DNA from: Verrucomicrobiota bacterium | GTDB lineage: Bacteria; Verrucomicrobiota; Verrucomicrobiia; Opitutales; Opitutaceae | NCBI GenBank assembly: GCA_023399155.1 | Contig: JAEWQP010000022.1 | Span: forward strand, 1-64,000 | Direction: 5' to 3' | DNA length: 64,000 nt | In this document: in pieces, positions 9,293-18,291 of the stretch | Position numbering within the stretch: position 1 is the first letter of the stretch | Layout: each line of letters starts with the position of its first letter | Made by a program: the position numbers and the translations under genes | The notes under the pieces: model-generated | The model's database searches: none | What the model saw: only the letters and a program-made list of their open reading frames with translations | What the model was told of the DNA's origin: nothing

Positions 9293-9911
9293 AGACGGGC
9301 TTGGACTCGTATTGCTCGAACTTCGTGATCCGGCGCCGCGAGAGTTCGCGAAAGCCGTAGCGCGTCCAGAAGCTGGTCCGGCGGTCGTCGCGCGTCTGGA
9401 TCTGCCCGTAGATGCGGCGGACGCCGCGGTGGTTGGCCATGTCGAAGAACGTGAAGATCATCTCCCGTCCCCACACGCTGGTGCGGTAGGCGGGGAGGAG
9501 GTTGATGTGAAAGTGCGCGGACTGCCGTGGCGCCGGCGGGGTCTCGCGGACGGAGCGGAACACGACCCAGTGGAGAAAACGACGGCTGGCCTTGTTGTAG
9601 CGCAGCGTCAGGTAGCGGAAGAGGGCCTTGGGAATCGTCCGCAGCACCATCAGCTCGACCTGCTTCCAGGCCTGGTAGCGAAACTTCACGCACCCGAGGA
9701 GATACCCGACCACCTGGCCCGACTCGAGGTCCTCGGTCACCAGCGCACAGTCCGGCTCATAGTCGGTGTAGTAGCGCGTGAAGAAGTCCGCGAAGATCTC
9801 GCGATCGGTGAAGATCTCATCCACGGGATTGCCCATGAAGCCGGTGTCCGCGCAGATGCGGCGCACGGCCTCACGGTCAGCGGGCCGGTACGGTCGGACG
9901 CGACAATTCAT
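9255..9911 (-). CDS. GNAT-family N-acetyltransferase
   Basis: 218 residues. It opens with CRVRPYRPADREAVRRIC, the typical first strand and helix of the GCN5 fold, has VVGYLLGCV as central strand, and an R-x-x-x-W-G-R-E acetyl-CoA loop variant followed by NHRGVRRIYGQI and FWTRYGF. It should transfer an acetyl or related acyl group to an amine; the acceptor is unknown. It overlaps the GT4 gene upstream by 35 bp and the deacetylase gene downstream by 38 bp. An acetyltransferase beside a deacetylase suggests processing of an amino sugar on a lipid-linked glycan (inference). The ATG at 9911 gives a full first strand. Confidence 0.8.
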   Translation of the reverse strand: MNCRVRPYRPADREAVRRICADTGFMGNPVDEIFTDREIFADFFTRYYTDYEPDCALVTEDLESGQVVGYLLGCVKFRYQAWKQVELMVLRTIPKALFRYLTLRYNKASRRFLHWVVFRSVRETPPAPRQSAHFHINLLPAYRTSVWGREMIFTFFDMANHRGVRRIYGQIQTRDDRRTSFWTRYGFRELSRRRITKFEQYESKPVYVTTLFKDFGER

Positions 9912-11109
9912 GGTCGACGGGCGGGAGGACGGGAAACTCACCCACGGGGCGGCGGGCAATAAGGTGGGAGTAGAGCGCGAGCATGCGGTCGAATGTGCGC
10001 TCGATGGCAAAGTGGCGTTCGATGCGTCGGCGGCGCTCGAGCCGCGCCGCAGGTGAATCGCCGCGGCGCAGGAACTGGGCGATGGCGTGGGCGAGGGCCT
10101 CGGCCGAGCCATCGCGCGCCACGAGGGGCGGCTGTTCACCCTCCACCGCATCCTCGACGCCGCCTTCGCGCACGACGAGCACGGGCGTGCCGCAGGCCTG
10201 GGCCTCGAGGGCCACCAGCCCGAACGTCTCGTAGCGGGCGGGATGGACGAACAAGTCGGCGGCGGAGTAGAGTTCGGCCAGCTTCTGTGGCGACTCGCAG
10301 TACGGCAGCCAGAGGAGGTTGGACTGCCGGGCGACCTCGCGCTCCACGGTGTCGCGCAGTTCGCCGTCGCCCACCAGCGCGAGGCGGTGGGGCGGGGCGT
10401 CGTTCCGCAGGATCGCGGCGGCCGAAAGCAGCGCGCGGATGTTCTTCTCGCGGGCGATGCGTCCGACGAACAGGAGCAGTTGCTCGCCCGCTGCCAGTCC
10501 GAGCTCCGTGCGCACGCGATCGCGCGCGGCGTGCGGCTGGAAGGTATGCACATCCGTGCCCAGCGGCACATGCACCAGCCGTTCGATCCCGCACGCATCG
10601 AGAATCTGTTCGATGCGGCGCGTCGACACGACCGTGGCCGACATCCGGTTGTAGAGACGCACGAGGTAGCGCTGGGTCGGGCCCGAGACGAGGCGCTGCG
10701 CCCATGCGCCGGCGAAGCGGCTGACCGTGCGGCCGATGGCCCGGGGAAAGTCTGAGTGGTAAAACGCCACCACCGGCACGCCGAGTTCCGCGCCGGCCTC
10801 GAGGCCGATCCAGGCTGTGCGGTAGGGATCGCCGACCTCGATCAGGTCCGGCTGTTCGGCGCGCACGATCTCGAGGATCTTGCGCCGGGCGATGAGCAGG
10901 CGGTAGCTGCGCGAGCCGATCAGGCGGGGGGAACAGACCTCATGCAGAGTCGCGGCCGCCGAACGCGTTACGGCGTCGCGGTGCGACGGGATGATCAGCA
11001 CGTGGTGGGCGCCCGGGCGCGCGGCCAGGGAACGCTGCTTGTCCATCAGGTAGCGCTTCACACCGCCGCTCAGCGGAGAATAGAATTGGGCGATGTCGCA
11101 GATCTTCAT
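9877..11109 (-). CDS. Family 4 glycosyltransferase
   Basis: 410 residues, GT-B fold. The N-terminal half begins KICDIAQFYSPLSGGV with the glycine-rich acceptor loop; the C-terminal half has FVGRIAREKN and the E-x7-E nucleotide-sugar motif in YETFGLVALEAQACGTPV. It is a retaining, cytoplasmic or membrane-associated enzyme that transfers a sugar from an NDP donor, in this family often to a lipid (for example GDP-mannose-dependent mannosyltransferases of phosphatidylinositol). First gene of the overlapping four-gene operon. The start at 11109 follows an AT-richer stretch (11110-11170) that could hold the promoter. The acceptor and donor cannot be read from sequence. Confidence 0.87.
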   Translation of the reverse strand: MKICDIAQFYSPLSGGVKRYLMDKQRSLAARPGAHHVLIIPSHRDAVTRSAAATLHEVCSPRLIGSRSYRLLIARRKILEIVRAEQPDLIEVGDPYRTAWIGLEAGAELGVPVVAFYHSDFPRAIGRTVSRFAGAWAQRLVSGPTQRYLVRLYNRMSATVVSTRRIEQILDACGIERLVHVPLGTDVHTFQPHAARDRVRTELGLAAGEQLLLFVGRIAREKNIRALLSAAAILRNDAPPHRLALVGDGELRDTVEREVARQSNLLWLPYCESPQKLAELYSAADLFVHPARYETFGLVALEAQACGTPVLVVREGGVEDAVEGEQPPLVARDGSAEALAHAIAQFLRRGDSPAARLERRRRIERHFAIERTFDRMLALYSHLIARRPVGEFPVLPPVDHELSRPTVPAR

Positions 11110-11248
11110 CGTGGCGACTGAGGTCAGAACTTACCGGAGACGTTTTTGCTTTCGCAAGGATACTTATAGGCCGGGGCGGTAAGAAGCGCGGGTGTCCGAA
11201 GCGACAAGCGCCTCTTGCGCAGCGGGTTGACCGCGTGGCGGGCCCCGA

Positions 11249-12076
11249 TCAACGCGCGGGAGCGTCGAGTTCACACACGATCTGCCAGCGCCGCAGGACT
11301 GCGGCAAACGACACGAGCGCGGCGTCCGGGGTGCGGGCGAGCTGATTGAGTTCCACCTGCGCCTCGGCATGCAGACGCGGCAGCACCTCGGGATCGAGGG
11401 CGGCTGCCCCGGCGGGATCGCGGTGCGCGGCGGCTACGACGGCGGCGTAACACCCAAGCCGCGCCTGCATGAGATCGGGCTGGAGCCGGTCGTCGGCGGG
11501 CACTTTCGTGCGCGCGCTGGCGAGCAGATGCCAACCGCCGTCGTCGCTGGCGATCGCATCGAAAACGACTTGGAACGGGCGGTTCGCCGCATTCGCCGCG
11601 AGCGCCTCCTCGAGCTTGAGCACGCCGGCCATCCCCTCGAGCAGCGCGCGATCACGGGCGCGCAGCGGTTCCTGGTTGGTCGCGCGCGCTTGCGCGATGG
11701 AGGCACGCGCATCGTCGAGCCGGTCCATGCGCCACTGCGCCAGCGCCTTCAGGGTGTAGGCCTCGCCCAGCAGCCCGTCCTGGCGCAGCTCCTCGCGCAT
11801 CTGCGGTGTGAGCCGCTCGATCGAGGCAATGATCTGCAGGTAGTGCTGCCGCGCGCGCACGTGCATGTGCGATACCTCGCGATCGCCGCGTGCCCGCTCG
11901 AGCACGGGTTGAAAGAATGCCGACGGCGTCTCGAAGCGGAAGGCCCTCCGCAGCGAATCCTGCGCGAGTTCCAGGAAGTCCGTGCCGACACATCCGGCGG
12001 CCAGCACCACGACGGCCGCAAACAGCGCGGTGCCGAACCAGGCGCGACGCACTGTGACCTGGGGAGAACAATCCAT
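11249..12076 (-). CDS. Predicted lipoprotein, helical, unknown function
   Basis: 275 residues. The N-terminus has basic residues, a hydrophobic stretch and a lipobox ending in AAGC (Cys about residue 29), so it should be lipidated. The mature part is helical and resembles degenerate TPR repeats (RMDRLDDARASIAQA and similar). I recognise no named family. The ATG at 12076 opens the signal peptide. It reads toward the GT4 operon with a 139-bp gap, so it may be a separate transcript. A role in envelope assembly is a guess from its lipidation and repeats. Confidence 0.65.
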   Translation of the reverse strand: MDCSPQVTVRRAWFGTALFAAVVVLAAGCVGTDFLELAQDSLRRAFRFETPSAFFQPVLERARGDREVSHMHVRARQHYLQIIASIERLTPQMREELRQDGLLGEAYTLKALAQWRMDRLDDARASIAQARATNQEPLRARDRALLEGMAGVLKLEEALAANAANRPFQVVFDAIASDDGGWHLLASARTKVPADDRLQPDLMQARLGCYAAVVAAAHRDPAGAAALDPEVLPRLHAEAQVELNQLARTPDAALVSFAAVLRRWQIVCELDAPAR

Positions 12077-12271
12077 GGGAAGGGCCGCGCTACGCAACAG
12101 ACAGCAGCCGTCGGGCGCGAGGCGATTGTGGCGGCGCGGGTCCCGATCAGGCCTGGCCTGATGCATCCGCTGCAGCCACCCCGATCGCGCGAGTGCCGTT
12201 GCCGGGAGATTGCGCGGCCGGGCGGTGAAGGCGTCAGCGCCGCGCGGCCGGTTCATGGAATCCACGACGTG

Positions 12272-12346
12272 TCAGTCGTAGGTGCGGACGGTGGCCAGGC
12301 TCAGGATCCCGGCGACCACGTAAAAACCGAGGATGATTTCCAGCAT
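12272..12346 (-). CDS. Possible 24-residue membrane peptide
   Basis: The frame reads MLEIILGFYVVAGILSL and ends TVRTYD: one hydrophobic helix with a short polar tail, as seen in small membrane proteins. No convincing Shine-Dalgarno sequence precedes the ATG, and chance frames of this size are common. It lies between the lipoprotein gene and the divergent yajQ gene. Confidence 0.25.
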   Translation of the reverse strand: MLEIILGFYVVAGILSLATVRTYD

Positions 12347-12447
12347 GGGAGGGCGGTGTGTGGCGGGTTGACGTTGTCGGAGACGGACGACTGGATAACG
12401 CGGTTACCGCGCCCGCGGTTGCACCTTTTCTCACCGTTCACCACGCC

Positions 12448-12933
12448 ATGCCTTCCTTCGACATCACCTGCGACGTTGACCATAACGAGGTGAAGAATGC
12501 CCTCAACCAGGTGCGCAAGGAGCTCCAGACGCGCTTCGACTTTCGCGGAGTCGTCTGGGACATGGTGGAGGAGAAGAACACCATCACCCTTTCGAGCGAG
12601 TCCGAGTACAAGGTGGCCGCCATCCTCGAGATCGTCCGCGACCGCATGGCCCGCCGCGGCGTCAGCCCGAAGAATGTCGAGGAGGGCCGCTGCGAGGTGT
12701 CCTCGACCGGCCGCGCACGCCAGGTGCTGACGCTGCGCGAGGGTATCCCGGCCGAGCACGCGAAGACGATCACGAACTCCGTCCGCGGGTCCGGCCTGAA
12801 GCTGCAGGCCGCGATCGAGGCGGGGAAGGTCCGCGTGACAGGCAAGAAGCGCGACGATCTCCAGGCGGCGATCACGCTGGTGCGCGGCATCGACCTGCCG
12901 ATCTCCGTCGGCTTCGGCAACTTCCGCGAATGA
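12448..12933 (+). CDS. yajQ: YajQ family nucleotide-binding protein
   Basis: 161 residues, standard length. The sequence follows the family end to end: PSFDIVS-like opening (here PSFDITCDVDHNEVKNA), a TRFDFRG segment, KVAAILEIVRDRMARRGV, a KTITNSVR segment and the VRVTGKKRDDLQAAI second half. YajQ proteins are small cytoplasmic proteins with two ferredoxin-like halves; some bind nucleotides and Xanthomonas members bind c-di-GMP. The stop overlaps the dus start by 4 bp (ATGA), so the two are translationally coupled. Confidence 0.93.
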   Translation: MPSFDITCDVDHNEVKNALNQVRKELQTRFDFRGVVWDMVEEKNTITLSSESEYKVAAILEIVRDRMARRGVSPKNVEEGRCEVSSTGRARQVLTLREGIPAEHAKTITNSVRGSGLKLQAAIEAGKVRVTGKKRDDLQAAITLVRGIDLPISVGFGNFRE

Positions 12934-14084
12934 GCGACTCCGCCCAGCCCGGCGCGGTCCCACGCGAGGGGATCGTGCGACCGCTTGCCCTCGGCCCGCT
13001 CCGGCTGCGCACCAACCTTTTTCTGTCACCGCTCGCCGGGTACACGAATCTGCCGTTCCGGCTCACCGTGCGGGCGCTGGGCGGGCTCGACCTGTGCACG
13101 ACCGACCTGGTCAACGTCCGCTCCCTCCTGCGGGGAAATCCCGGCGCCATGCAGCTGGTCGCCACCTGTCCCGAGGACAGCCCGCTGGCCGTGCAGCTTT
13201 TCGGCGCGGATCCCGAGGAGATGCGCGAGGGCGCCCAGAGGGTGGAGTCGCTCGGCGCCGCCTCGGTCGACATCAACATGGGATGTCCGGTCGACAAGGT
13301 GGTGCGCACCGGCAGCGGTTCGCTCCTCATGACGAGCCACGCGCGCGCCGCGCGCATCGTCGAGCGGATGGCCTCGGCCGTGAGGATTCCCGTCACGGCC
13401 AAGATGCGGCTGGGCTGGGACGCCGGCGCGCTCACGGCGCCGGACCTGGCCCGCGCGCTCGAGGACGCCGGCGCCGCCGCGATCTTCGTACACGGGCGCA
13501 CGCGCGAGCAGGGATTTTCCGGCCGGGTCGATCTCGCCGGCATCCGCGCCGTGGTCCGGGCCGTGCGCCGCATCCCGGTGATCGGCAACGGCGATGTCAC
13601 CACCTGCGAGGCGGCCAGGCGGATGTTCGACGAGACGGGTTGTGCCGGCGTCAGCATCGGCCGCGGCGCGTTTTACAACCCGTGGATCTTCTCCCAGATC
13701 GCGTCCCACATCGACGCCGGCACGACGCCGGCGGAACCGTCGTTTGAGGACCGCATCGCCGTGATGACGCGCCACCTCGGGCACATGATCGCGTTCTTCG
13801 GCGAGGATCGCGGCTGCCGGTTGTTCCGCAAGATCGGGCCGTGGTATGCGCGGCGTTTCGGGCCTTCCCGGTACTTTCGTCAGCGCATCCATGATTTCCG
13901 TACGCGTGTGGAGTACGATGAGCTCATCCAGGGCTATCGGGAATGGCGCCGCCCGTTCCTCGACGAGCGGGGTGAACTCCTCCCCCGCTACGCGCCCGGC
14001 CCGCAGTATTCATCGATCACCGACGGCGGAGACGACGGCCCCGCCGCGATCCCGCTGCCGAAGGGGCCGGTCGCCGCCTGGTAA
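12930..14084 (+). CDS. dus: tRNA-dihydrouridine synthase
   Basis: 384 residues. FMN-dependent TIM barrel that reduces uridines in the D-loop of tRNA. The start has FLSPLAGYTNLPFR; the signature DINMGCPVDKVVRTGSGS holds the catalytic C119; VTAKMRLGWD, FVHGRTREQGFSG and VIGNGDV are the phosphate- and FMN-binding strands. A C-terminal helical domain (residues about 260-350) binds tRNA. The last 30 residues (GDDGPAAIPLPKG) are an extension. It resembles DusB most, but subtype cannot be fixed. Overlaps yajQ by 4 bp and meets oleD tail to tail 62 bp away. Confidence 0.92.
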   Translation: MSDSAQPGAVPREGIVRPLALGPLRLRTNLFLSPLAGYTNLPFRLTVRALGGLDLCTTDLVNVRSLLRGNPGAMQLVATCPEDSPLAVQLFGADPEEMREGAQRVESLGAASVDINMGCPVDKVVRTGSGSLLMTSHARAARIVERMASAVRIPVTAKMRLGWDAGALTAPDLARALEDAGAAAIFVHGRTREQGFSGRVDLAGIRAVVRAVRRIPVIGNGDVTTCEAARRMFDETGCAGVSIGRGAFYNPWIFSQIASHIDAGTTPAEPSFEDRIAVMTRHLGHMIAFFGEDRGCRLFRKIGPWYARRFGPSRYFRQRIHDFRTRVEYDELIQGYREWRRPFLDERGELLPRYAPGPQYSSITDGGDDGPAAIPLPKGPVAAW

Positions 14085-14146
14085 GGGGCCCTCGCCGCGC
14101 CTCGGGAGAAATGCGGCTCTCCGCCGCGTTGGCTCGTCATGCTTCG

Positions 14147-15172
14147 CTACCGCATCGAGGCGAGCAATGCCTCCAGGCCTTCGGCCATGCTCACGCGCGG
14201 CGCGTAGCCGAGGTCCCGGCGGGCGGCATCGATGCAAAACCAGTGATCCTTCGCCAGTTCCGAGGCGACGAAACGCGTCATGGGCGGCTCGCCATCCAGG
14301 CGCAGGCTGCGCCAGGTCATCTCGCAGACCGCGCCGAGCGCGCGCGCCGCGGGCAGGCTCAGGCTGCGGCGCACCGGCGCGAGACCGAGCCGCGCGAGCA
14401 GTCCGTTGATCCACGGCCAGAGTGCGACCGGCTCGCCATTGGTGATGAAGTAGGCGCGGCCGCCCGCCGCCGAATCCGGCCGCGCCAGCGCGCGTTCAGC
14501 GCAGAGGTGGGCATCGACGACGTTCTCCACGAGGGTAAGGTCGACGATGTTTGTACCGGTTCCTACGATACGCAGCCGCCCCGCCCGCGCGCGCGCGACG
14601 ACACGCGGGATGAGATTGCGATCGCCCACGCCCCAGATCAGGTGCGGCCGCAGCGCGCAGGTCGCAAGCGTTCCGGGCGCATGCGCCCGGAGGATCAGCC
14701 GCTCGGCCTCGGCCTTCGTCCGCGGGTAGTCGGCGGGGAACACCGTGCCGCGGGGTTGCGATTCGTCCACACCGGCGAGGTCGGCGTCGTTGAAGACGAC
14801 GCTCGGCGAGCTCGTGAACACGAGGCGCGGCACACGCTGGTCGCGGCACGCCGCCAGCACGGACTCTGCACCGCCGATGTTCGTGCGCTCAAACTCCGCG
14901 CGCGGGCCCCACACGCCGACGCGCGCGGCGGTGTGGAAGACCGTGCCCACGCCAGCGCAGGCCGCGCGCATCGCCTCGTAATCCGCCACGTCGGCCCGGG
15001 CCACCTCGGCGCCGAGCGCCGCCAGTTCCGGCAGCGGCGAGCGCGCGACGGCGCGAACGTGACGGCCGGCGGCAAGCAGCCGTCGCGCGAGTTGACCACC
15101 GACGAAGCCGCTGGCGCCGGTGACCAGCGTCACGGCGTCGGTCTCGAGGGGAACAGGCGGAGGCGTTGTCAT
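14147..15172 (-). CDS. oleD: OleD-like NAD(P)-dependent 2-alkyl-3-oxoalkanoate reductase
   Basis: 341 residues. Extended short-chain dehydrogenase of the 3-beta-hydroxysteroid type: dinucleotide motif TGASGFVG at 18-25, FTSSPSVVF strand at 119-127, and catalytic Y149 and K153 in DYPRTK. In olefin biosynthesis OleD reduces the beta-keto acid made by OleA to the beta-hydroxy acid. The oleD call rests on its position 26 bp downstream of a clear oleC; on its own it could be another sterol or sugar epimerase-like reductase. The ATG at 15172 is right before the Rossmann fold. Confidence 0.8.
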   Translation of the reverse strand: MTTPPPVPLETDAVTLVTGASGFVGGQLARRLLAAGRHVRAVARSPLPELAALGAEVARADVADYEAMRAACAGVGTVFHTAARVGVWGPRAEFERTNIGGAESVLAACRDQRVPRLVFTSSPSVVFNDADLAGVDESQPRGTVFPADYPRTKAEAERLILRAHAPGTLATCALRPHLIWGVGDRNLIPRVVARARAGRLRIVGTGTNIVDLTLVENVVDAHLCAERALARPDSAAGGRAYFITNGEPVALWPWINGLLARLGLAPVRRSLSLPAARALGAVCEMTWRSLRLDGEPPMTRFVASELAKDHWFCIDAARRDLGYAPRVSMAEGLEALLASMR

Positions 15173-15198
15173 GGGCAGGCGACTACCGTGCGTGAAGT

Positions 15199-16995
15199 TC
15201 ACGGGACCTCGAGGGGCGACGTGGCGGCGAAGGTGCGCGCGAGCGTGAGACGGTGGATCTTCGCATTGTGCCGCACGTCGACGGGAAAGCGCCGGCTGAA
15301 AAAGAAGCGCCGGATATCGCGCGTGGTTTCCACCTCGCGGCCGAACGCGCGCAGGGCACGCGCCAGCGCGAGGCGTTTCTCCGCCGTGCCGGGCCAATGG
15401 CCGGGAAGGGGCTCGACCACCAGCGCGGGCACCTGCTCGCCGCGTTCGCCCACGCCGATCAGCGCGGTGCGGCGGACCCCGGGGTGCTGGTTGAACACCG
15501 GCTCGCAGCGATCGGTGAAGAGCGTGCCGGTCGCGGTTTCAACCCGCTCGGCCTTGCGGCCGCAGAACCAGAGGCGCCCGTCCTCGTCGAGGTAACCGGC
15601 GTCGCCCATGCGGTGCCAGCCGCGCGGCGTGTCGCTGATCTTCGCGCCCCGCGTCGCCTGCGCGAGGCCGTCGTAGGCCAGGGTCGTGGGTCCGCTGCGC
15701 ACGACGATTTCACCGATCTGCCCGCGCGGCAGTTCGGGGGCTTCCTTCATGGAGGCGATCGGCTCGTCGCGCAGCTCGATGATCCGCACCTCGACTCCCG
15801 GGACCGGGCGACCCACGCACGTGCCATGGCCTTGCAGGGTGAGCGGCGCGGCAAACTCCAGCACCTCGCGGTCGCTGATCGTGCTCACCGGCAGCGTCTC
15901 CGTCGCCCCGTAGGGCGAGTGCATCGTGCCGTGGGGCGCCACGGCGCGGAAGTCGGCCATGAGAGACGACGGCACGGGCGCGCCGGCGCTGAGAATGCGG
16001 CGGATCGTCGGAAGGGTCGTCTTTTCCTGGATACAGTGATCGATGATCTTTCGCCAGAGGATCGGCGACCCGAAGCTGTTGGTCACGCCGCACTGCCGGA
16101 TCGCCCGGACGATGGCAGCGGGGTCGACGCTGGCGGGACGGCTCGGGTTCATCTCCGGCACCACGGTGGTCATGCCCAGCGCGGGATTGAAGAGCGCGAA
16201 GATCGGAAGCATCGGCAGGTCCACCTCGCCAGGCTCGATCCCGTAGGCCTCGCGGACGAGGCGCACCTGCTCCTCGAACATGCCGTGCTCGTAGCACACG
16301 CCCTTGGCGGGCCCGGTGGAGCCGGAAGTGAAGAGCACGGCCGCAAGTTCGTCGGCGCGCGTGGGCGCCACCGGAAAGGGCGGAGTCGGGGCGGCCCCGG
16401 AGCCGAGCGTGAGCGGCTCGTGTGCGCGCACGCGGACGCGGATGCGCGCGCTGGCGAAAGACCGGCGGAAGAGTCGCGCGATCCAGATCCCCTGCGGGAT
16501 CGCGACCAGCGCGGCGGGCCGGGTGTGGCGCACGCAATGCAGGAATGCGCGCAGGCCCATGCCCGGGTCGATCACGACCGGCACGGCGCCGAGCTTGAAT
16601 AGCGCGAAGCAGATCCCGATCAGCGAAAGCCCCGGCCGCACGAGCAGCAAGACGCGCGTGCCGCGCGCGATGCCGGTGGCGGCGAGCCGGTGCGCCCAGG
16701 CATCGGTCTCGCGATCCAGCTGGGCAAAGGTCAGGTCGAGGTAGTGGATCGCCCCCTCGTCCGTGCGCCCGCGCGGAATGCGCAGCGCGAGATGATCGGG
16801 CTGGCGCGCCGCCATTGCCGGCAGGAAGCGCGCGACATTCACGAGCGAATCCGGAGGCGTCGCGCTCACGGTCGGGGAAACGTGGTGCGGGAGCCGCCCG
16901 GGTGGCGGCGACTTGGACTCGGCCGGTGGTGCATCAGAGGCGTGTGTTGGCGCGACAGGCTCGCGGAGCCAACGGCCCGCCTGCGACGCTTTCAA
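15199..16995 (-). CDS. oleC: OleC beta-lactone synthetase (AMP-ligase family)
   Basis: 598 residues as drawn. Acyl-adenylate superfamily: P-loop TSGSTGPAKG at 223-232, then FNPALGMTTVVPEMNPSRPA and a C-terminal FPVDVRHNAKIHRL, both highly characteristic of OleC. OleC turns the beta-hydroxy acid from OleD into a cis-beta-lactone using ATP, the step before the final long-chain olefin. The start is uncertain: TTG at 16995 follows a ggggac word, but a GTG at 16869 would give 556 residues, closer to the family length, and the first 40 residues are proline-rich and unconserved. oleA and oleB are not in this window. Forms an operon with oleD. Confidence 0.87.
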   Translation of the reverse strand: MKASQAGRWLREPVAPTHASDAPPAESKSPPPGRLPHHVSPTVSATPPDSLVNVARFLPAMAARQPDHLALRIPRGRTDEGAIHYLDLTFAQLDRETDAWAHRLAATGIARGTRVLLLVRPGLSLIGICFALFKLGAVPVVIDPGMGLRAFLHCVRHTRPAALVAIPQGIWIARLFRRSFASARIRVRVRAHEPLTLGSGAAPTPPFPVAPTRADELAAVLFTSGSTGPAKGVCYEHGMFEEQVRLVREAYGIEPGEVDLPMLPIFALFNPALGMTTVVPEMNPSRPASVDPAAIVRAIRQCGVTNSFGSPILWRKIIDHCIQEKTTLPTIRRILSAGAPVPSSLMADFRAVAPHGTMHSPYGATETLPVSTISDREVLEFAAPLTLQGHGTCVGRPVPGVEVRIIELRDEPIASMKEAPELPRGQIGEIVVRSGPTTLAYDGLAQATRGAKISDTPRGWHRMGDAGYLDEDGRLWFCGRKAERVETATGTLFTDRCEPVFNQHPGVRRTALIGVGERGEQVPALVVEPLPGHWPGTAEKRLALARALRAFGREVETTRDIRRFFFSRRFPVDVRHNAKIHRLTLARTFAATSPLEVP

Positions 16996-17042
16996 GTCGA
17001 TAAGTCCCCGCTTCGAGTGTGTCGTGAGGGGCCGTCACCCCC

Positions 17043-18263
17043 ATGGCTCCCGCACCAGGACATCGACCCAACACCCAGCGCCTGCGCGTCGTCGTGCTCG
17101 GCTACATCATCCGCGGCCCGGTCGGCGGGATGGCGTGGCACCACCTCAACTACATCGCCGGCCTGCATCGCCTTGGCCACGAGGTCCTGTTCCTCGAGGA
17201 CAGCGACGATTCGGCCTGGTCGTGCTACAATCCGTCCACGGGCGAAACCGGCGCGGATCCGGGCTACGGCATGACGTTCATCGCGGACGCCTTTGCGCGG
17301 CTCGGCCTGCCTCCCGCCTGGGCCTACTGGGACCAGAACACCTCGCGCTGGCTCGGTCCGCGTGCGTCGGACGCCGTCGCGTGGTGCCGGTCGGCCGACC
17401 TGCTGATCAGCGTTTCAGGCATCAACCCACTGCGCCCATGGACCCAGTCGATCCCGCGGCGCGTGCTCATCGACACCGACCCGGTGTTCATGCAGATCCG
17501 GCATCTCACCGAGCCGGGGGCTCGGGCGCGAGCGGCGGCGCACAACCTCTTCTTCACCTTCGGTGAAAACTTCGGCCAACCCGGCTGCCTCACCCCGGAC
17601 GACGGCTTTTCCTGGCGTCCCACGCGGCAGCCGATCGCGCTCGACGCATGGGCCGCGACGCCTCCGCCGACGGGCCCGGAGGCCGCATTCAGCACCGTCA
17701 TGCTTTGGGAAAGTTATCCGGCGCGTGAATACGGTGGGCGGAGTTTCGGCATGAAATCGCGGTCCTTTGCCGACTTCATCGACCTGCCCGGCCGGGCACC
17801 GGCTCCGCTGGAACTCGCGCTGGGCGGGCACGGGGCGCCGCGGGACGATCTTCGGGCGCGCGGCTGGAAGCTGGCGGATCCGCTCGTGGTGGCGCACGGC
17901 CCCTGGGAGTATCAGGGCTACATCCGCGCCTCGCGCGGAGAGTTCAGCGTGGCCAAGCACGGCTACGCGACGAGCCGCTGCGGCTGGTTCAGCGAGCGGA
18001 CCGCGTGCTACCTCGCGGCCGGCCGTCCTGCGGTCGTGATGGACACGGGCTTTCGCAGCTGGCTGCCGGAGGGCGACGGGTTGTTTTCATTCTCCACGGC
18101 GGACGAGGCGATTGATGGTATCCGCAAGGTAACGACGGATCCCGAACGCCATGGCCGCGCCGCGCGCGCAATCGCCGCCGCCCACTTCGATGCCCGCATC
18201 GTGCTCGGGCGGTTGCTGGACGAGGCGATGGCTGCGCCGCTGATGCCGGCCGGAACGGGGTGA
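17043..18263 (+). CDS. Putative GT-B glycosyltransferase
   Basis: 406 residues with no signal peptide. The first strand and loop (VVVLGYIIRGPVGGMAWHHLNYIAGLHRLGH) look like the acceptor domain of a GT-B enzyme, and the second half has GYIRASRGEFSVAKHGY and FSERTACYLAAGRPAVVMDTGF, which fits the donor-sugar region of the fold. I know of no characterised member. Divergent from oleC with 47 bp between the gene starts, so the two promoters overlap or are short. The MATE gene lies 28 bp past its stop on the other strand. Confidence 0.65.
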   Translation: MAPAPGHRPNTQRLRVVVLGYIIRGPVGGMAWHHLNYIAGLHRLGHEVLFLEDSDDSAWSCYNPSTGETGADPGYGMTFIADAFARLGLPPAWAYWDQNTSRWLGPRASDAVAWCRSADLLISVSGINPLRPWTQSIPRRVLIDTDPVFMQIRHLTEPGARARAAAHNLFFTFGENFGQPGCLTPDDGFSWRPTRQPIALDAWAATPPPTGPEAAFSTVMLWESYPAREYGGRSFGMKSRSFADFIDLPGRAPAPLELALGGHGAPRDDLRARGWKLADPLVVAHGPWEYQGYIRASRGEFSVAKHGYATSRCGWFSERTACYLAAGRPAVVMDTGFRSWLPEGDGLFSFSTADEAIDGIRKVTTDPERHGRAARAIAAAHFDARIVLGRLLDEAMAAPLMPAGTG

Positions 18264-18291
18264 GGGCGGCGGCGCGGGCGCCGGTCCGCTG

